A stretch of DNA of 64,000 bases. Source: Salarchaeum sp036418315. GTDB lineage: Archaea > Halobacteriota > Halobacteria > Halobacteriales > Halobacteriaceae. The notes beneath the pieces are model-generated. The model made no database searches. It was not told the DNA's origin and worked only from the letters and a program-made list of their open reading frames with translations. The first letter of the stretch is position 1; each line of letters starts with the position of its first letter. The stretch covers positions 124,001 to 188,000 of the forward strand of contig NZ_JAZHPG010000024.1 of NCBI RefSeq assembly GCF_036418315.1. The letters run 5' to 3'. This document shows positions 7,735-14,382 of the stretch, piece by piece. The position numbers were made by a program, and so were the translations under genes.

Positions 7735-7989
7735 TCAGAGCCAGGGCGGTGGCGTCTCGTCCTCGTCGAGTTCGCTGGGTTCGATGTCGAGTTCGCGGAG
7801 GAACGCGTCCGGGTCTTCGATGGGTTCACCCCCGCCTTCGTGGAGGAGGAGGGCGTCCGCGAGCATCGCAAGCGCGGCGGCTTTAGAGTCACCGCTCGCG
7901 GCGACGCCGGTTTCCAGGTCTCGTGCGGTCACGAGGCCGTTCTCGTAGGTGAATTCGACGCCCGTATCGGTCGCGTCATCGGTCTTCAT
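7735..7989 (-). CDS. hicB: HicB-type antitoxin
   Basis: 84 residues. The partial RNase H-like HicB fold is seen in VEFTYENGLVTARDLETGVA and the Ala-rich helix SKAAALAMLADALLLHEGGG; the acidic end is short and lacks an added HTH or RHH domain, the common haloarchaeal form. It neutralises the adjacent HicA. Its first 43 bases of coding sequence near the start (7942-7984) recur exactly at 9118-9160 in a truncated copy upstream of vapBC. Confidence 0.85.
   Translation of the reverse strand: MKTDDATDTGVEFTYENGLVTARDLETGVAASGDSKAAALAMLADALLLHEGGGEPIEDPDAFLRELDIEPSELDEDETPPPWL
7942..7984. repeat. 43-bp exact direct repeat, copy 1 (inside hicB)
   Basis: Identical base for base to 9118-9160 in the same orientation, 1,176 bases away. 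It encodes DDATDTGVEFTYE of HicB. The interval between the copies holds the DNA-binding regulator and vapBC. Confidence 0.95.
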
Positions 7990-8029
7990 GGGAGCGTCGT
8001 GTACGAGGTCGGGGGTTCTTTCAGGGCTG

Positions 8030-8479
8030 TCACGGTGTTGCTGTCGCCGTTTTGCCTGTGTCCGTGTCGAACGGGAGGTTGATGACGAGTTCGTCGAACC
8101 AGACGACGGGGCGTTTTTTCCGTCCGTCTTCCTCGAAGTACACGATGCCGAGTCGGGCGAGCCGGCTGAGTTCCTCGTGGACGTTCTTCACGTCCCGGTC
8201 GACGACTCGTGCGGCGTCGTTGATGCTGGATGGTTCGTCCCGACGGATGGCCTCGATGAGGTCGAGGACGCGAGGGGTCAGGGTCTCCATGAGGGCGTCG
8301 TAGCTGGTGAACGAGAGCGTCGGCGTCGAGTCGACTGTTCCCTCGTGTGCGAGCGTGTTGATGTCGTCCGAGACGGTGTCGTGAAACGTCTCAGGTGCGT
8401 TCACCGTCACGACGAGGGTCGATGCAGTTCGAAGCTGTTCGCGTTCCAGCGGGTGGAGTGGTGGCGTGGAGTCAGTCAT
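8030..8479 (-). CDS. Winged-helix DNA-binding protein of the HVO_A0114-like type
   Basis: 149 residues. The first half is a helical/beta region (TASTLVVTVNAPETFHDTVS, later SYDALMETLTPRVLDLIEAI); the second half is a winged HTH (SSINDAARVVDRDVKNVHEE, then LARLGIVYFEEDGRKKRPVVWFDEL). Proteins like this in haloarchaea are usually encoded with toxin-like partners and act as the DNA-binding half. Here it lies 10 bases downstream of the vapC stop and 40 bases upstream of hicB, all on the same strand, so a joint transcript is plausible. No TumE-like partner is seen. Confidence 0.75.
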   Translation of the reverse strand: MTDSTPPLHPLEREQLRTASTLVVTVNAPETFHDTVSDDINTLAHEGTVDSTPTLSFTSYDALMETLTPRVLDLIEAIRRDEPSSINDAARVVDRDVKNVHEELSRLARLGIVYFEEDGRKKRPVVWFDELVINLPFDTDTGKTATATP

Positions 8480-8489
8480 TCGAGGCGAT

Positions 8490-8885
8490 TTAGGGGGAGA
8501 GGATTTCTTCGGGGGAGATAGCGCCGTTGTCGAGTAGTTCGCCGTCGAACGTGATAAGCGGCCCGCCCACTTCCTTCGCGGTCGCGAGGATTACGGTATC
8601 CATCGTGTAGAGCAACGTCTCTCTCTGGATGGCGTACGCTTCGAGAAGGTCTCCCGTTTCCGGGGCGTAGACGTCTATTCGGTCGAACAAACCGTCGATT
8701 AGCTCTTCGACGCGCTCCTGCTCGAACGTCTTCTTTTTCGTTAGGACTGTCCGGTACTCCATCACGTTCAATATCGTGGTCGCGAACTCGTGGTCGGCAT
8801 CGAGGAGGTCCCGCGCCACCTCACCACGTTCCGGTTCACCGACGGTTGCTGCGATGAGAATATTCGTGTCGACGAAGAGCGTCAT
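8490..8885 (-). CDS. vapC: VapC-type PIN-domain toxin
   Basis: 131 residues, full-length PIN fold. Acidic active-site residues are in place: Asp in LFVDTNIL (6), Glu in NVMEYRTV (near 43), Asp in YTMDTVIL (near 94) and Asp in ITFDGELL (near 112). PIN toxins cleave RNA, often tRNA or rRNA. The ATG overlaps the stop of the upstream small antitoxin gene as ATGA (8882-8885), showing translational coupling. Confidence 0.88.
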   Translation of the reverse strand: MTLFVDTNILIAATVGEPERGEVARDLLDADHEFATTILNVMEYRTVLTKKKTFEQERVEELIDGLFDRIDVYAPETGDLLEAYAIQRETLLYTMDTVILATAKEVGGPLITFDGELLDNGAISPEEILSP

Positions 8886-9046
8886 TCTCGCTCGCGGAGT
8901 TCGCGGACCGATTCAACTGAGTCGATGTCCGAGTCCGGGAGTGCTTCGTAGAGGAACGTCCCGAGCGGGACGGCGGCCTCGTCGTCGCGTTCATCGGTTC
9001 CGGTCGATGTCGAATCCACGTTACTGCGATTGGTGACGACTGCCAT
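8882..9046 (-). CDS. vapB: Small VapB-like antitoxin
   Basis: 54 residues (MAVVTNRSNVDSTSTGTDER through SVESVRELRERE). No DNA-binding fold is evident; the end is a charged helix likely to contact the PIN toxin. The assignment rests on size, acidity and the 4-base ATGA overlap with vapC. It begins 5 bases after the stop of the truncated hicB reading frame, so it may be translated from the promoter that originally belonged to that hicB copy. Confidence 0.65.
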   Translation of the reverse strand: MAVVTNRSNVDSTSTGTDERDDEAAVPLGTFLYEALPDSDIDSVESVRELRERE

Positions 9047-9051
9047 AGGTC

Positions 9052-9171
9052 TTACTCGCCCCCCGTACGTCCGGTCGGCGCGCGCGCTGTTGCGGCGTCG
9101 CCCATCTCGTCGGCGTCCTCGTAGGTGAATTCGACGCCCGTATCGGTCGCGTCATCGGTCGTCGCGCTCAT
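9052..9171 (-). pseudogene. Truncated hicB copy (5' end only)
   Basis: 39 codons starting MSATTDDATDTGVEFTYE, matching the N-terminus of the HicB at 7989, then switching to unrelated sequence (DADEMGDAATARAPTGRTGG) and stopping 5 bases before vapB. The 43 bases 9118-9160 are identical to those in the intact hicB. A TATA-like cttattcc (9194-9201) 23-30 bases upstream suggests the promoter is retained and now drives vapBC. Confidence 0.6.
9118..9160. repeat. 43-bp exact direct repeat, copy 2 (truncated hicB)
   Basis: Identical to 7942-7984. Together the copies bracket vapBC and the winged-helix gene and could recombine to delete them. Confidence 0.95.
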
Positions 9172-9257
9172 ACATGGTGATACTCGGACGGCGGGAATAA
9201 GTGTTCCCCGCCCACGCCAACGAATACCATACTTAAACGAATTTTCGCTGATTCTGC

Positions 9258-9331
9258 ACAAAGCATTTACGCGGCCTGAGACGGCCGTCTGGCCCACGGC
9301 AACGATGGTGAAACACACAAAGCATTTAATG
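9258..9331 (+). promoter_or_regulatory. S-layer gene promoter region with tandem 12-mers and a palindrome
   Basis: ACAAAGCATTTA occurs twice, at 9258-9269 and 9317-9328, 59 bases apart on the same strand; each includes a TATA-like TTTA. Between them lies a perfect 12-bp palindrome AGACGGCCGTCT (9279-9290). The second 12-mer reads into TTTAAT, a good haloarchaeal TATA box, which would place transcription start near 9353 and leave a leader of about 70 bases before the S-layer ATG. Two tandem promoters with an operator between them is one reading. Confidence 0.5.
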
Positions 9332-9364
9332 GAGGCTACGTAAAGAGTGAGTGTACCCCTACCC

Positions 9365-9415
9365 ATGTGCGTCAGCAAGTACGCAGCGAGCCGAAAGCCG
9401 ACGTGCGACCCCTAG
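9365..9415 (+). CDS. Possible upstream ORF in the S-layer leader
   Basis: ATG followed by 15 sense codons (MCVSKYAASRKPTCDP) and TAG, ending 9 bases before the S-layer ATG at 9425. It would lie in the leader if transcription starts near 9353. There is no independent evidence that it is translated; it could be chance. Confidence 0.25.
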   Translation: MCVSKYAASRKPTCDP

Positions 9416-9424
9416 AAACAAACT

Positions 9425-12250
9425 ATGACAGGAAACAATAAGATTCGCGGCGTGCTCCTCAGCGCGCTGATGGTCATGTCCGTCTTCGCGGGCACCATCG
9501 CGTTCGCTGGCGGCGCAGCCGCAGCGGACTCGTTCAACGCAGGCTACGTTTCGGGTGGCCCGGTGGACGAGGCAACGGACAATGCAGGTCCGATTGAGGT
9601 ATCGTATGAATTCGAAAACATCAGCGCCAATGGCAACACGGACACTCACACCATTACGCTTGACAGTGGTGTAGAGATTGCCAGCAGCAGCCTCAGCGCA
9701 TCCGACATCGTCATCGTGAACAGCAGCGGGGACTCCCTGCCTGTTGATTCCGGGACGGTCTCGGTCCAAGACAACCAGATTACCTTCGACACCAGCTGGT
9801 CCACGTCTGACAACATCAGCAACCCGCCGAACGGTCCAGTTAACGTCACGGTTGACTTTGACGTTAACACTCCGGCCGTCAGCGAGGACACCGATGTGTC
9901 TGTGACGGCGTCCGTGACGGACGACAACGGTGACAACATCAACGCCGCGGAAGTCGGTACGTTCACGGTTTCGAACTCCGACCCGTCGAACGACGCTGGT
10001 GCGCCGACCTTCCGGAAGGCAACTGTCTACCCGAACCAGAGTGGCTCGGGTAACGTGCTTGAGCTCGCGTTCAGCGAGACCATTGACACGGCAAACAAAG
10101 TGATGGTCACCTACGAGGACGGTTCCCACAAGAACTTCTCCTCCCCGACCGAGGACTCCCCGCGAGTCACCGTGTCTGGAAGTGGCCTCAACAGCAGTGT
10201 TGACACCGTCACTGTCTACGGCTTTGAGGACAGCGACGAAAACGAACCGACCAGTACTGAGAAGTCCATCACGTTCGCCCCGAACGTCGTTAACCTCGGT
10301 GGCGACGGAGTGACCGAGAACGAAGCGTACTCCGGTGCGAACGTCGCAATCTTCAACGACAGCCAGAACACCGACGTAGATGTTAATGGTCCGAGCATCG
10401 ATGTCACCCGTAGCACGGGCGAAGGCAGCTTCGTCTACGTCCTCAACACGGACGACTTCGAGACCGGTACCTACAACGTCTCTGGCAACAGCACAACCGA
10501 GCAGCTCGTTCTGAGCGACCTCGGTCTCGGCATCACCGCCGACTCCACGTCGGTCAACACGAACAACAACGTTACCGGTACGGTCAGCGCTGACGACATC
10601 AACCGTAACGTAGTGGTTGAAGCCGTCAACGCTGACGACGACGTCGTTGCCACCCAGACTGTCGAAGTCGACGCTGACGGTCAGGCTAGCTTCGACCTCG
10701 GTGCGCTCGCCGCAGGTACCTACACGCTCGTTGCGACTGACGTCAACACGGGCGTAACTGCGGAATCCGAAACGGTTACCGTCACCGAAGCGGCTGACGG
10801 CGAAGTCGCGTTCGGTGACGACGGTAGCTACGAAGTCGAACAGGGCAACATCGTCGAGATCCCTGTCGAAATCACTGGCGCAGCCAACACCGCGACTGTC
10901 GTTATCGGTAACGACGACGAGTCCGGTTACCAGGCAAACGTCACCGTTGAGGACGGTAACGACGACGGCGTCGTTACGGTTCTCTTCAACACGTACGCGG
11001 CCGGCTCCAGCGGTAACGGAACGGTCGTTGACGTGAAGGACGACGACGATAGCCTCGTCAGCTCCTTCAACGCTGGTAGCAGCCAGTCTCAGCTCTCCGA
11101 CCTCCTCGACACGGGCGACTACAACCTGTACGCGACGGTCGGCACTGACTACGATACCTCCGAGTACAGCAGCACGTTCGAGGAGACCGTTGACAACGCG
11201 GACTCCATCGGTACGCTCCTCATTCAGGACCGTGCCACGAACAGCCTCACGCAGTGGACCGCACCTGCCGGTGCGATTGACAGCGACACCACCGTGAGCG
11301 ACATCGCGGCCGCTGCGGAAGCCGGCTCGCTCACTGAGGACTCCAGCATCGTCCCCTCGGACTTCCTCGTCCAGGAACTCGATGCAACGGGCCTCGAAGG
11401 TGTCGTCTCGGCTAACGGCGGTCTCGAGAGCGCGGTCGACAACGGCGACCTCACGGTCGTTGTTGAGCAGACCAACCCCGAGACCAACCGTGACGCCAAG
11501 ACGGTCAACTTCAGCGCAGATCAGACTGGCGTTCACTTCATCTCGGACGCTGCGAACGACACGTACTACGTGGCCTTCGAGCCCGAGAACGTGAACTTCG
11601 ACCGTTCGATCGACACGAACGACAACTTCAACGTGACGGCGACGGTCTCCGACGACCGTCTCCTCGGTAGCTCCGAAGCGAGCGCCGAGCAGTCCGTCTA
11701 CGCTGAATTCGGTCTGACGGAAGGGACGGTCTCCTTCGCTGACTCGGTCAACGTGACCGCGTCCGCGGACCAGACCATCTCCGGTACGTCGACCTACGCG
11801 CCCGGTACGGAATTCACCGTGCGTCTCCAGTCCACCTCGGACACCGACCCGGCATTCGTCAAGCGCGCCTCCGTTACGGTTGGCGCTGACGGCAGCTGGT
11901 CCGGTACGTACGACTTCACGTCGCCCGAGGGCATCGACGCTGGTGACCAGTACACGGTGACGAACTCCAAGACGGACTCCACGGCGACGGGCAGCGTCGT
12001 CGAGTCCACGGGCACGTCGACGACGAGCACGACGTCCACGACGTCCACCACGTCGACGACGTCCACGACGTCCACGACGACGTCCACGACGACCACGTCC
12101 GAGCCGACGACTACCACGACGAGTGGCGGTGACACCTCCACGACGGAAGGTGACGACGGCTCGTCCGGTAGCACGCCCGGCTTCGGCGTCGGTCTCGCGC
12201 TCGTCGCGGTCCTCGGCGCTGCGCTCCTCGCGCTCCGCCGCGACAACTAA
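9425..12250 (+). CDS. csg: S-layer glycoprotein precursor
   Basis: 941 residues. A Sec signal peptide (VLLSALMVMSVFAGTIAFAG, cleavage near AAA-DSFN) is followed by a long beta-rich, very acidic ectodomain with many N-glycosylation sequons (NSS, NVT, NQS, NFS, NGT, NDT). Residues ~860-905 are a TST/TTS repeat stalk suited to O-glycosylation. The end, TPGFGVGLALVAVLGAALL then RRDN, is a PGF-CTERM sorting signal: PGF motif, one membrane helix, basic tail. In haloarchaea such proteins are cut and lipid-anchored by archaeosortase A. It forms the cell surface lattice. The leader is unusually elaborate (tandem 12-mers, palindrome, short ORF). Toxin-antitoxin genes flank it on both sides. Confidence 0.95.
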   Translation: MTGNNKIRGVLLSALMVMSVFAGTIAFAGGAAAADSFNAGYVSGGPVDEATDNAGPIEVSYEFENISANGNTDTHTITLDSGVEIASSSLSASDIVIVNSSGDSLPVDSGTVSVQDNQITFDTSWSTSDNISNPPNGPVNVTVDFDVNTPAVSEDTDVSVTASVTDDNGDNINAAEVGTFTVSNSDPSNDAGAPTFRKATVYPNQSGSGNVLELAFSETIDTANKVMVTYEDGSHKNFSSPTEDSPRVTVSGSGLNSSVDTVTVYGFEDSDENEPTSTEKSITFAPNVVNLGGDGVTENEAYSGANVAIFNDSQNTDVDVNGPSIDVTRSTGEGSFVYVLNTDDFETGTYNVSGNSTTEQLVLSDLGLGITADSTSVNTNNNVTGTVSADDINRNVVVEAVNADDDVVATQTVEVDADGQASFDLGALAAGTYTLVATDVNTGVTAESETVTVTEAADGEVAFGDDGSYEVEQGNIVEIPVEITGAANTATVVIGNDDESGYQANVTVEDGNDDGVVTVLFNTYAAGSSGNGTVVDVKDDDDSLVSSFNAGSSQSQLSDLLDTGDYNLYATVGTDYDTSEYSSTFEETVDNADSIGTLLIQDRATNSLTQWTAPAGAIDSDTTVSDIAAAAEAGSLTEDSSIVPSDFLVQELDATGLEGVVSANGGLESAVDNGDLTVVVEQTNPETNRDAKTVNFSADQTGVHFISDAANDTYYVAFEPENVNFDRSIDTNDNFNVTATVSDDRLLGSSEASAEQSVYAEFGLTEGTVSFADSVNVTASADQTISGTSTYAPGTEFTVRLQSTSDTDPAFVKRASVTVGADGSWSGTYDFTSPEGIDAGDQYTVTNSKTDSTATGSVVESTGTSTTSTTSTTSTTSTTSTTSTTTSTTTTSEPTTTTTSGGDTSTTEGDDGSSGSTPGFGVGLALVAVLGAALLALRRDN

Positions 12251-12263
12251 AATAACGACTGAC

Positions 12264-12322
12264 CGCCGGTAGCGGTCTCACGCGGCACTTCTCTTTGTTT
12301 TCACTCGGGTAGTGGCGACGCC
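12264..12322 (+). repeat. Intergenic repeat, copy 1
   Basis: Starts 14 bases after the S-layer stop. Shares with 13368-13427 and 14239-14301 the framework CGGTAGCGGTC, a Cys-rich middle with GCAC/GCAG, then TTTTCACTCGG.GTAGTGGCGACGCC. Degenerate but unmistakable over ~60 bases. Confidence 0.8.
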
Positions 12323-12361
12323 GACCGAACGATTATCCCTGAATGCGGCGTATCGATGTGC

Positions 12362-12502
12362 ATGACTGAAGACGAGTCGGAGCGTTCGACCGACGAGATG
12401 CTGCCCGACGAGCGAGCAGCTATCGTCGAACGGCTTGACGAACTCGACGACACGGAGGGCTTGACGGTTGACGAGGTTGCCGACGACCTCGGCGTGGAGT
12501 GA
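12362..12502 (+). CDS. Small acidic protein of unknown function
   Basis: 46 residues, MTEDESERSTDEMLPDERAA then IVERLDELDDTEGLTVDEVADDLGVE. The second half could form a single helix-turn-helix-like element (GLTVDEVADDLGV). It lies 82 bases before the first HTH-PIN pair and shares its strand. It could be an orphan antitoxin or the remains of a longer DNA-binding protein. Codon use looks normal for the window. Confidence 0.45.
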   Translation: MTEDESERSTDEMLPDERAAIVERLDELDDTEGLTVDEVADDLGVE

Positions 12503-12583
12503 GCGCTGATTCGGGCACTGGCCGCGAGACGGGTTTTGGAGTGCGAAAAACTCTAAGTCGATACGGTACCTATCGGTGGTACA

Positions 12584-12910
12584 ATGAGTTCTGAGACCTC
12601 GGTTGCGGACGACGACCGAACGCCGTCACTCGGCGATGTCCTCGACGCGATGACGGCGATTGACGGTCCGGCGGTGACGGCGTCCGAGGTCGGTATCGTT
12701 CTCGGGTGTTCGAGTGATACCGCGAGGCGGCGGCTGACGGAACTACTCGAACAGGGGCTAGTGGAGAATCAGCGGAAGGGCGGGCAGCTCCTCTGGTGGC
12801 AGCCGGGACGGGAGACTGTCGAATCCCGGGAGGCGGTCGACCGATACAGTCCGGTGGATGGGCCGGAGACGAACGCGCTCGACCTGATCGAGTCGAACGG
12901 CGAGGAGTGA
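12584..12910 (+). CDS. Winged-helix protein, probable antitoxin of a PIN toxin (pair 1)
   Basis: 108 residues. A winged HTH covers ~15-75 (DVLDAMTAIDGPAVTASEVG, SDTARRRLTELLEQGLVENQ, then a wing LLWWQPG), followed by an acidic tail ending NALDLIESNGEE. It is homologous to the product of 13473-13775, sharing the helix VLGCS.D.AR.RL and the LWW wing. The PIN gene follows after 9 bases. I infer an antitoxin/autorepressor from this arrangement; the pairing has not been shown. Confidence 0.65.
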   Translation: MSSETSVADDDRTPSLGDVLDAMTAIDGPAVTASEVGIVLGCSSDTARRRLTELLEQGLVENQRKGGQLLWWQPGRETVESREAVDRYSPVDGPETNALDLIESNGEE

Positions 12911-12919
12911 GTTAGAGGA

Positions 12920-13339
12920 ATGGTTGCGGTCGTCGATTCGAACATTCTGTACGGGTGGCGAAACGAGAACGACGAACACCACGGGACGGGTGCAGCTATC
13001 GTTGACGCCTCGAAACAACCCGGGTTCCCGACGCTTCACGTCCCCCGAGTGATTTACCTGGAGGTCGTCAAGCACGTTCACAACGAACTCGGCTACGAGC
13101 GTGCGCTCGAAACAATCGAGATGCTTCGAGACGCACCACAGTTCACAATCATCGACCTCCGGGAAGCGGACTATCGACTCGGCGTCGCCCTATTTCGTCG
13201 GCACCGCGAACTGGAGCTCCCCGACGCAGTCGTTGTGGCGTATATGCGTCGAGCGGGTATCGAGTACATCTATTCAGTCGATGATGATTTCGACCGATTC
13301 GATGATATGGTTCGACTGAACGCCGCGGTCACTCCGTGA
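12920..13339 (+). CDS. PIN-domain protein, probable toxin (pair 1)
   Basis: 139 residues. PIN acidic residues: Asp in VAVVDSNILY (6), Glu in VIYLEVVKHV (near 49), Asp in LELPDAVVVAYM (near 101) and Asp cluster in YSVDDDFDRFDDM (near 120). RNA-cleaving toxin activity is expected of the family. The C-terminal third is closely similar to that of the product of 13776-14204 (GIEY.YS.DDDFDRFD), showing that the two pairs arose by duplication. Translationally close to its HTH partner. Confidence 0.75.
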   Translation: MVAVVDSNILYGWRNENDEHHGTGAAIVDASKQPGFPTLHVPRVIYLEVVKHVHNELGYERALETIEMLRDAPQFTIIDLREADYRLGVALFRRHRELELPDAVVVAYMRRAGIEYIYSVDDDFDRFDDMVRLNAAVTP

Positions 13340-13367
13340 CCCACGAGACACCCGTTAACAGTCGAGT

Positions 13368-13427
13368 CGATAGTGGTCACACCCGCAGCACTCCCATCAG
13401 TTTTTCACTCGGTGTAGTGGCAACGCC
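13368..13427 (+). repeat. Intergenic repeat, copy 2
   Basis: Lies 29 bases after the first PIN gene and 46 bases before the second HTH gene. Contains TAGTGGTCACACCCGCAGCA and TTTTTCACTCGGTGTAGTGG followed by CAACGCC, matching copies 1 and 3. Confidence 0.8.
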
Positions 13428-13472
13428 GTCGGTGGGCGAATGCTTTTACGCGATACCGGTGTACTCTCGGGT

Positions 13473-13775
13473 ATGAGTGGAACCGACTCGGAATCGACGA
13501 CGGCGGTGAGCGCTGAGGACGTGCTCGAAGTCGTTGAGACGATGGAGCCGCCGGTGGTGACGACGAGCGATATCTCGAACGTGCTCGGCTGCTCGACGGA
13601 CGACGCCCGGGCGCGCCTGAACGCGCTTCACGAGCGTGGGCTGGTGCGGCGGCGGAAGACGAGCGGTATCGTGCTCTGGTGGGTGCCGCGCGGGGACGCC
13701 GAGCGCCCCGACCCTATCGACATGGGGGAGACGAACGCGCTCGGCGAGACTGAAGCATCGTACACGCGGAACTGA
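13473..13775 (+). CDS. Winged-helix protein, probable antitoxin of a PIN toxin (pair 2)
   Basis: 100 residues from the ATG at 13473; an upstream ATG at 13440 is possible but the TATA-like cttttacg at 13442-13449 favours the later start. Winged HTH at ~12-70 (EDVLEVVETMEPPVVTTSDI, STDDARARLNALHERGLVRR, wing VLWWVP). The acidic/polar tail probably binds the PIN partner, which starts on the base after this gene's TGA. It is paralogous to the product of 12584-12910. Confidence 0.65.
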   Translation: MSGTDSESTTAVSAEDVLEVVETMEPPVVTTSDISNVLGCSTDDARARLNALHERGLVRRRKTSGIVLWWVPRGDAERPDPIDMGETNALGETEASYTRN

Positions 13776-14204
13776 ATGGTTCGGGCTGTCGTCGACGCGA
13801 ACGTTCTTTTCGCGGACCGAAGCCGCCGTGACGCGTTCCACGACCGAGCGAGCGGGATTATGGACGCGGTCGACCGGGGGGACCTCCCGCTCGTTCACGT
13901 GCTTTCACAGAATCTGATGGAGGCACTGGCGTCGATTCAGAAGAACACGACCTGGGGGAGAGCGGTTGAAACGTTCCAGTACCTCGAAGACAGCAAGAAC
14001 ATCGAACTCGTTCATCCGACCGAATCGGATCAGGCGGACGGACAGGTGATATTCCTTCGAGAGCGAAATCTCGAACTCGCGGACGCTGTAACGGCGGCGT
14101 ACATGAACCGAGTCGGAATCGAGTACGTCTACAGTTTCGACGACGATTTCGACCGGTTCGACACGATTACACGGCTATCGACTGCGGACAATCCGTACAC
14201 GTAG
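13776..14204 (+). CDS. PIN-domain protein, probable toxin (pair 2)
   Basis: 142 residues. PIN residues: Asp in RAVVDANVLF (near 7), Glu in QNLMEALASI (near 50), Asp in LELADAVTAAYM (near 104), and Asp cluster in YSFDDDFDRFDT (near 123). The start has zero spacing from the stop of its HTH partner, so the two are translationally coupled. Paralogue of the product of 12920-13339, with the N-terminal half much more diverged than the C-terminal half. Confidence 0.75.
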   Translation: MVRAVVDANVLFADRSRRDAFHDRASGIMDAVDRGDLPLVHVLSQNLMEALASIQKNTTWGRAVETFQYLEDSKNIELVHPTESDQADGQVIFLRERNLELADAVTAAYMNRVGIEYVYSFDDDFDRFDTITRLSTADNPYT

Positions 14205-14238
14205 CGATGGATAGGTCGGAATAGGTCCGTGTTGAGTA

Positions 14239-14301
14239 CCGGTAGCGGTCACACCCGCAGCAGTCTTCCCCGTTGTTTTCACTCGGCGTAGTGGCGACGC
14301 C
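14239..14301 (+). repeat. Intergenic repeat, copy 3
   Basis: Lies 34 bases after the second PIN gene. Contains CCGGTAGCGGTCACACCCGC then GTTTTCACTCGGCGTAGTGG and CGACGCC. It is the copy closest to the apparent consensus. Confidence 0.8.
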
Positions 14302-14327
14302 CCCATGGAGTGGTTGGTTTCGCTGAG

Positions 14328-14340
14328 TGTGTGTCACACA
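14328..14340. promoter_or_regulatory. Inverted repeat upstream of the bat-like regulator
   Basis: TGTGTG-T-CACACA, a perfect 6-bp inverted repeat with one spacer base, directly before a TATA-like gaataagggttta (14345-14357) and 43 bases before the ATG at 14383. A likely regulator-binding site, perhaps for autoregulation. Confidence 0.4.
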
Positions 14341-14382
14341 GAGAAGAATAAGGGTTTACGTGGCGGGTAGGTACTGGGCGGT

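Noticed and set aside
9359..11536. A 725-codon minus-strand open frame opposite the S-layer gene
   Set aside because: Mirror of a strongly biased Asp/Thr/Val codon pattern; composition is Val/Arg/Asp-rich nonsense and it starts in the S-layer leader.
12013..12120. Dense repeat of TCCACGACG units that looks like a satellite or CRISPR-like array
   Set aside because: It lies in frame inside the S-layer gene and encodes the Thr/Ser glycosylated stalk; no spacers of constant length.
6290..14204. Insertion sequence or transposase behind the toxin-antitoxin island
   Set aside because: No transposase-like frame or terminal inverted repeats were seen; repeats found are direct and short.
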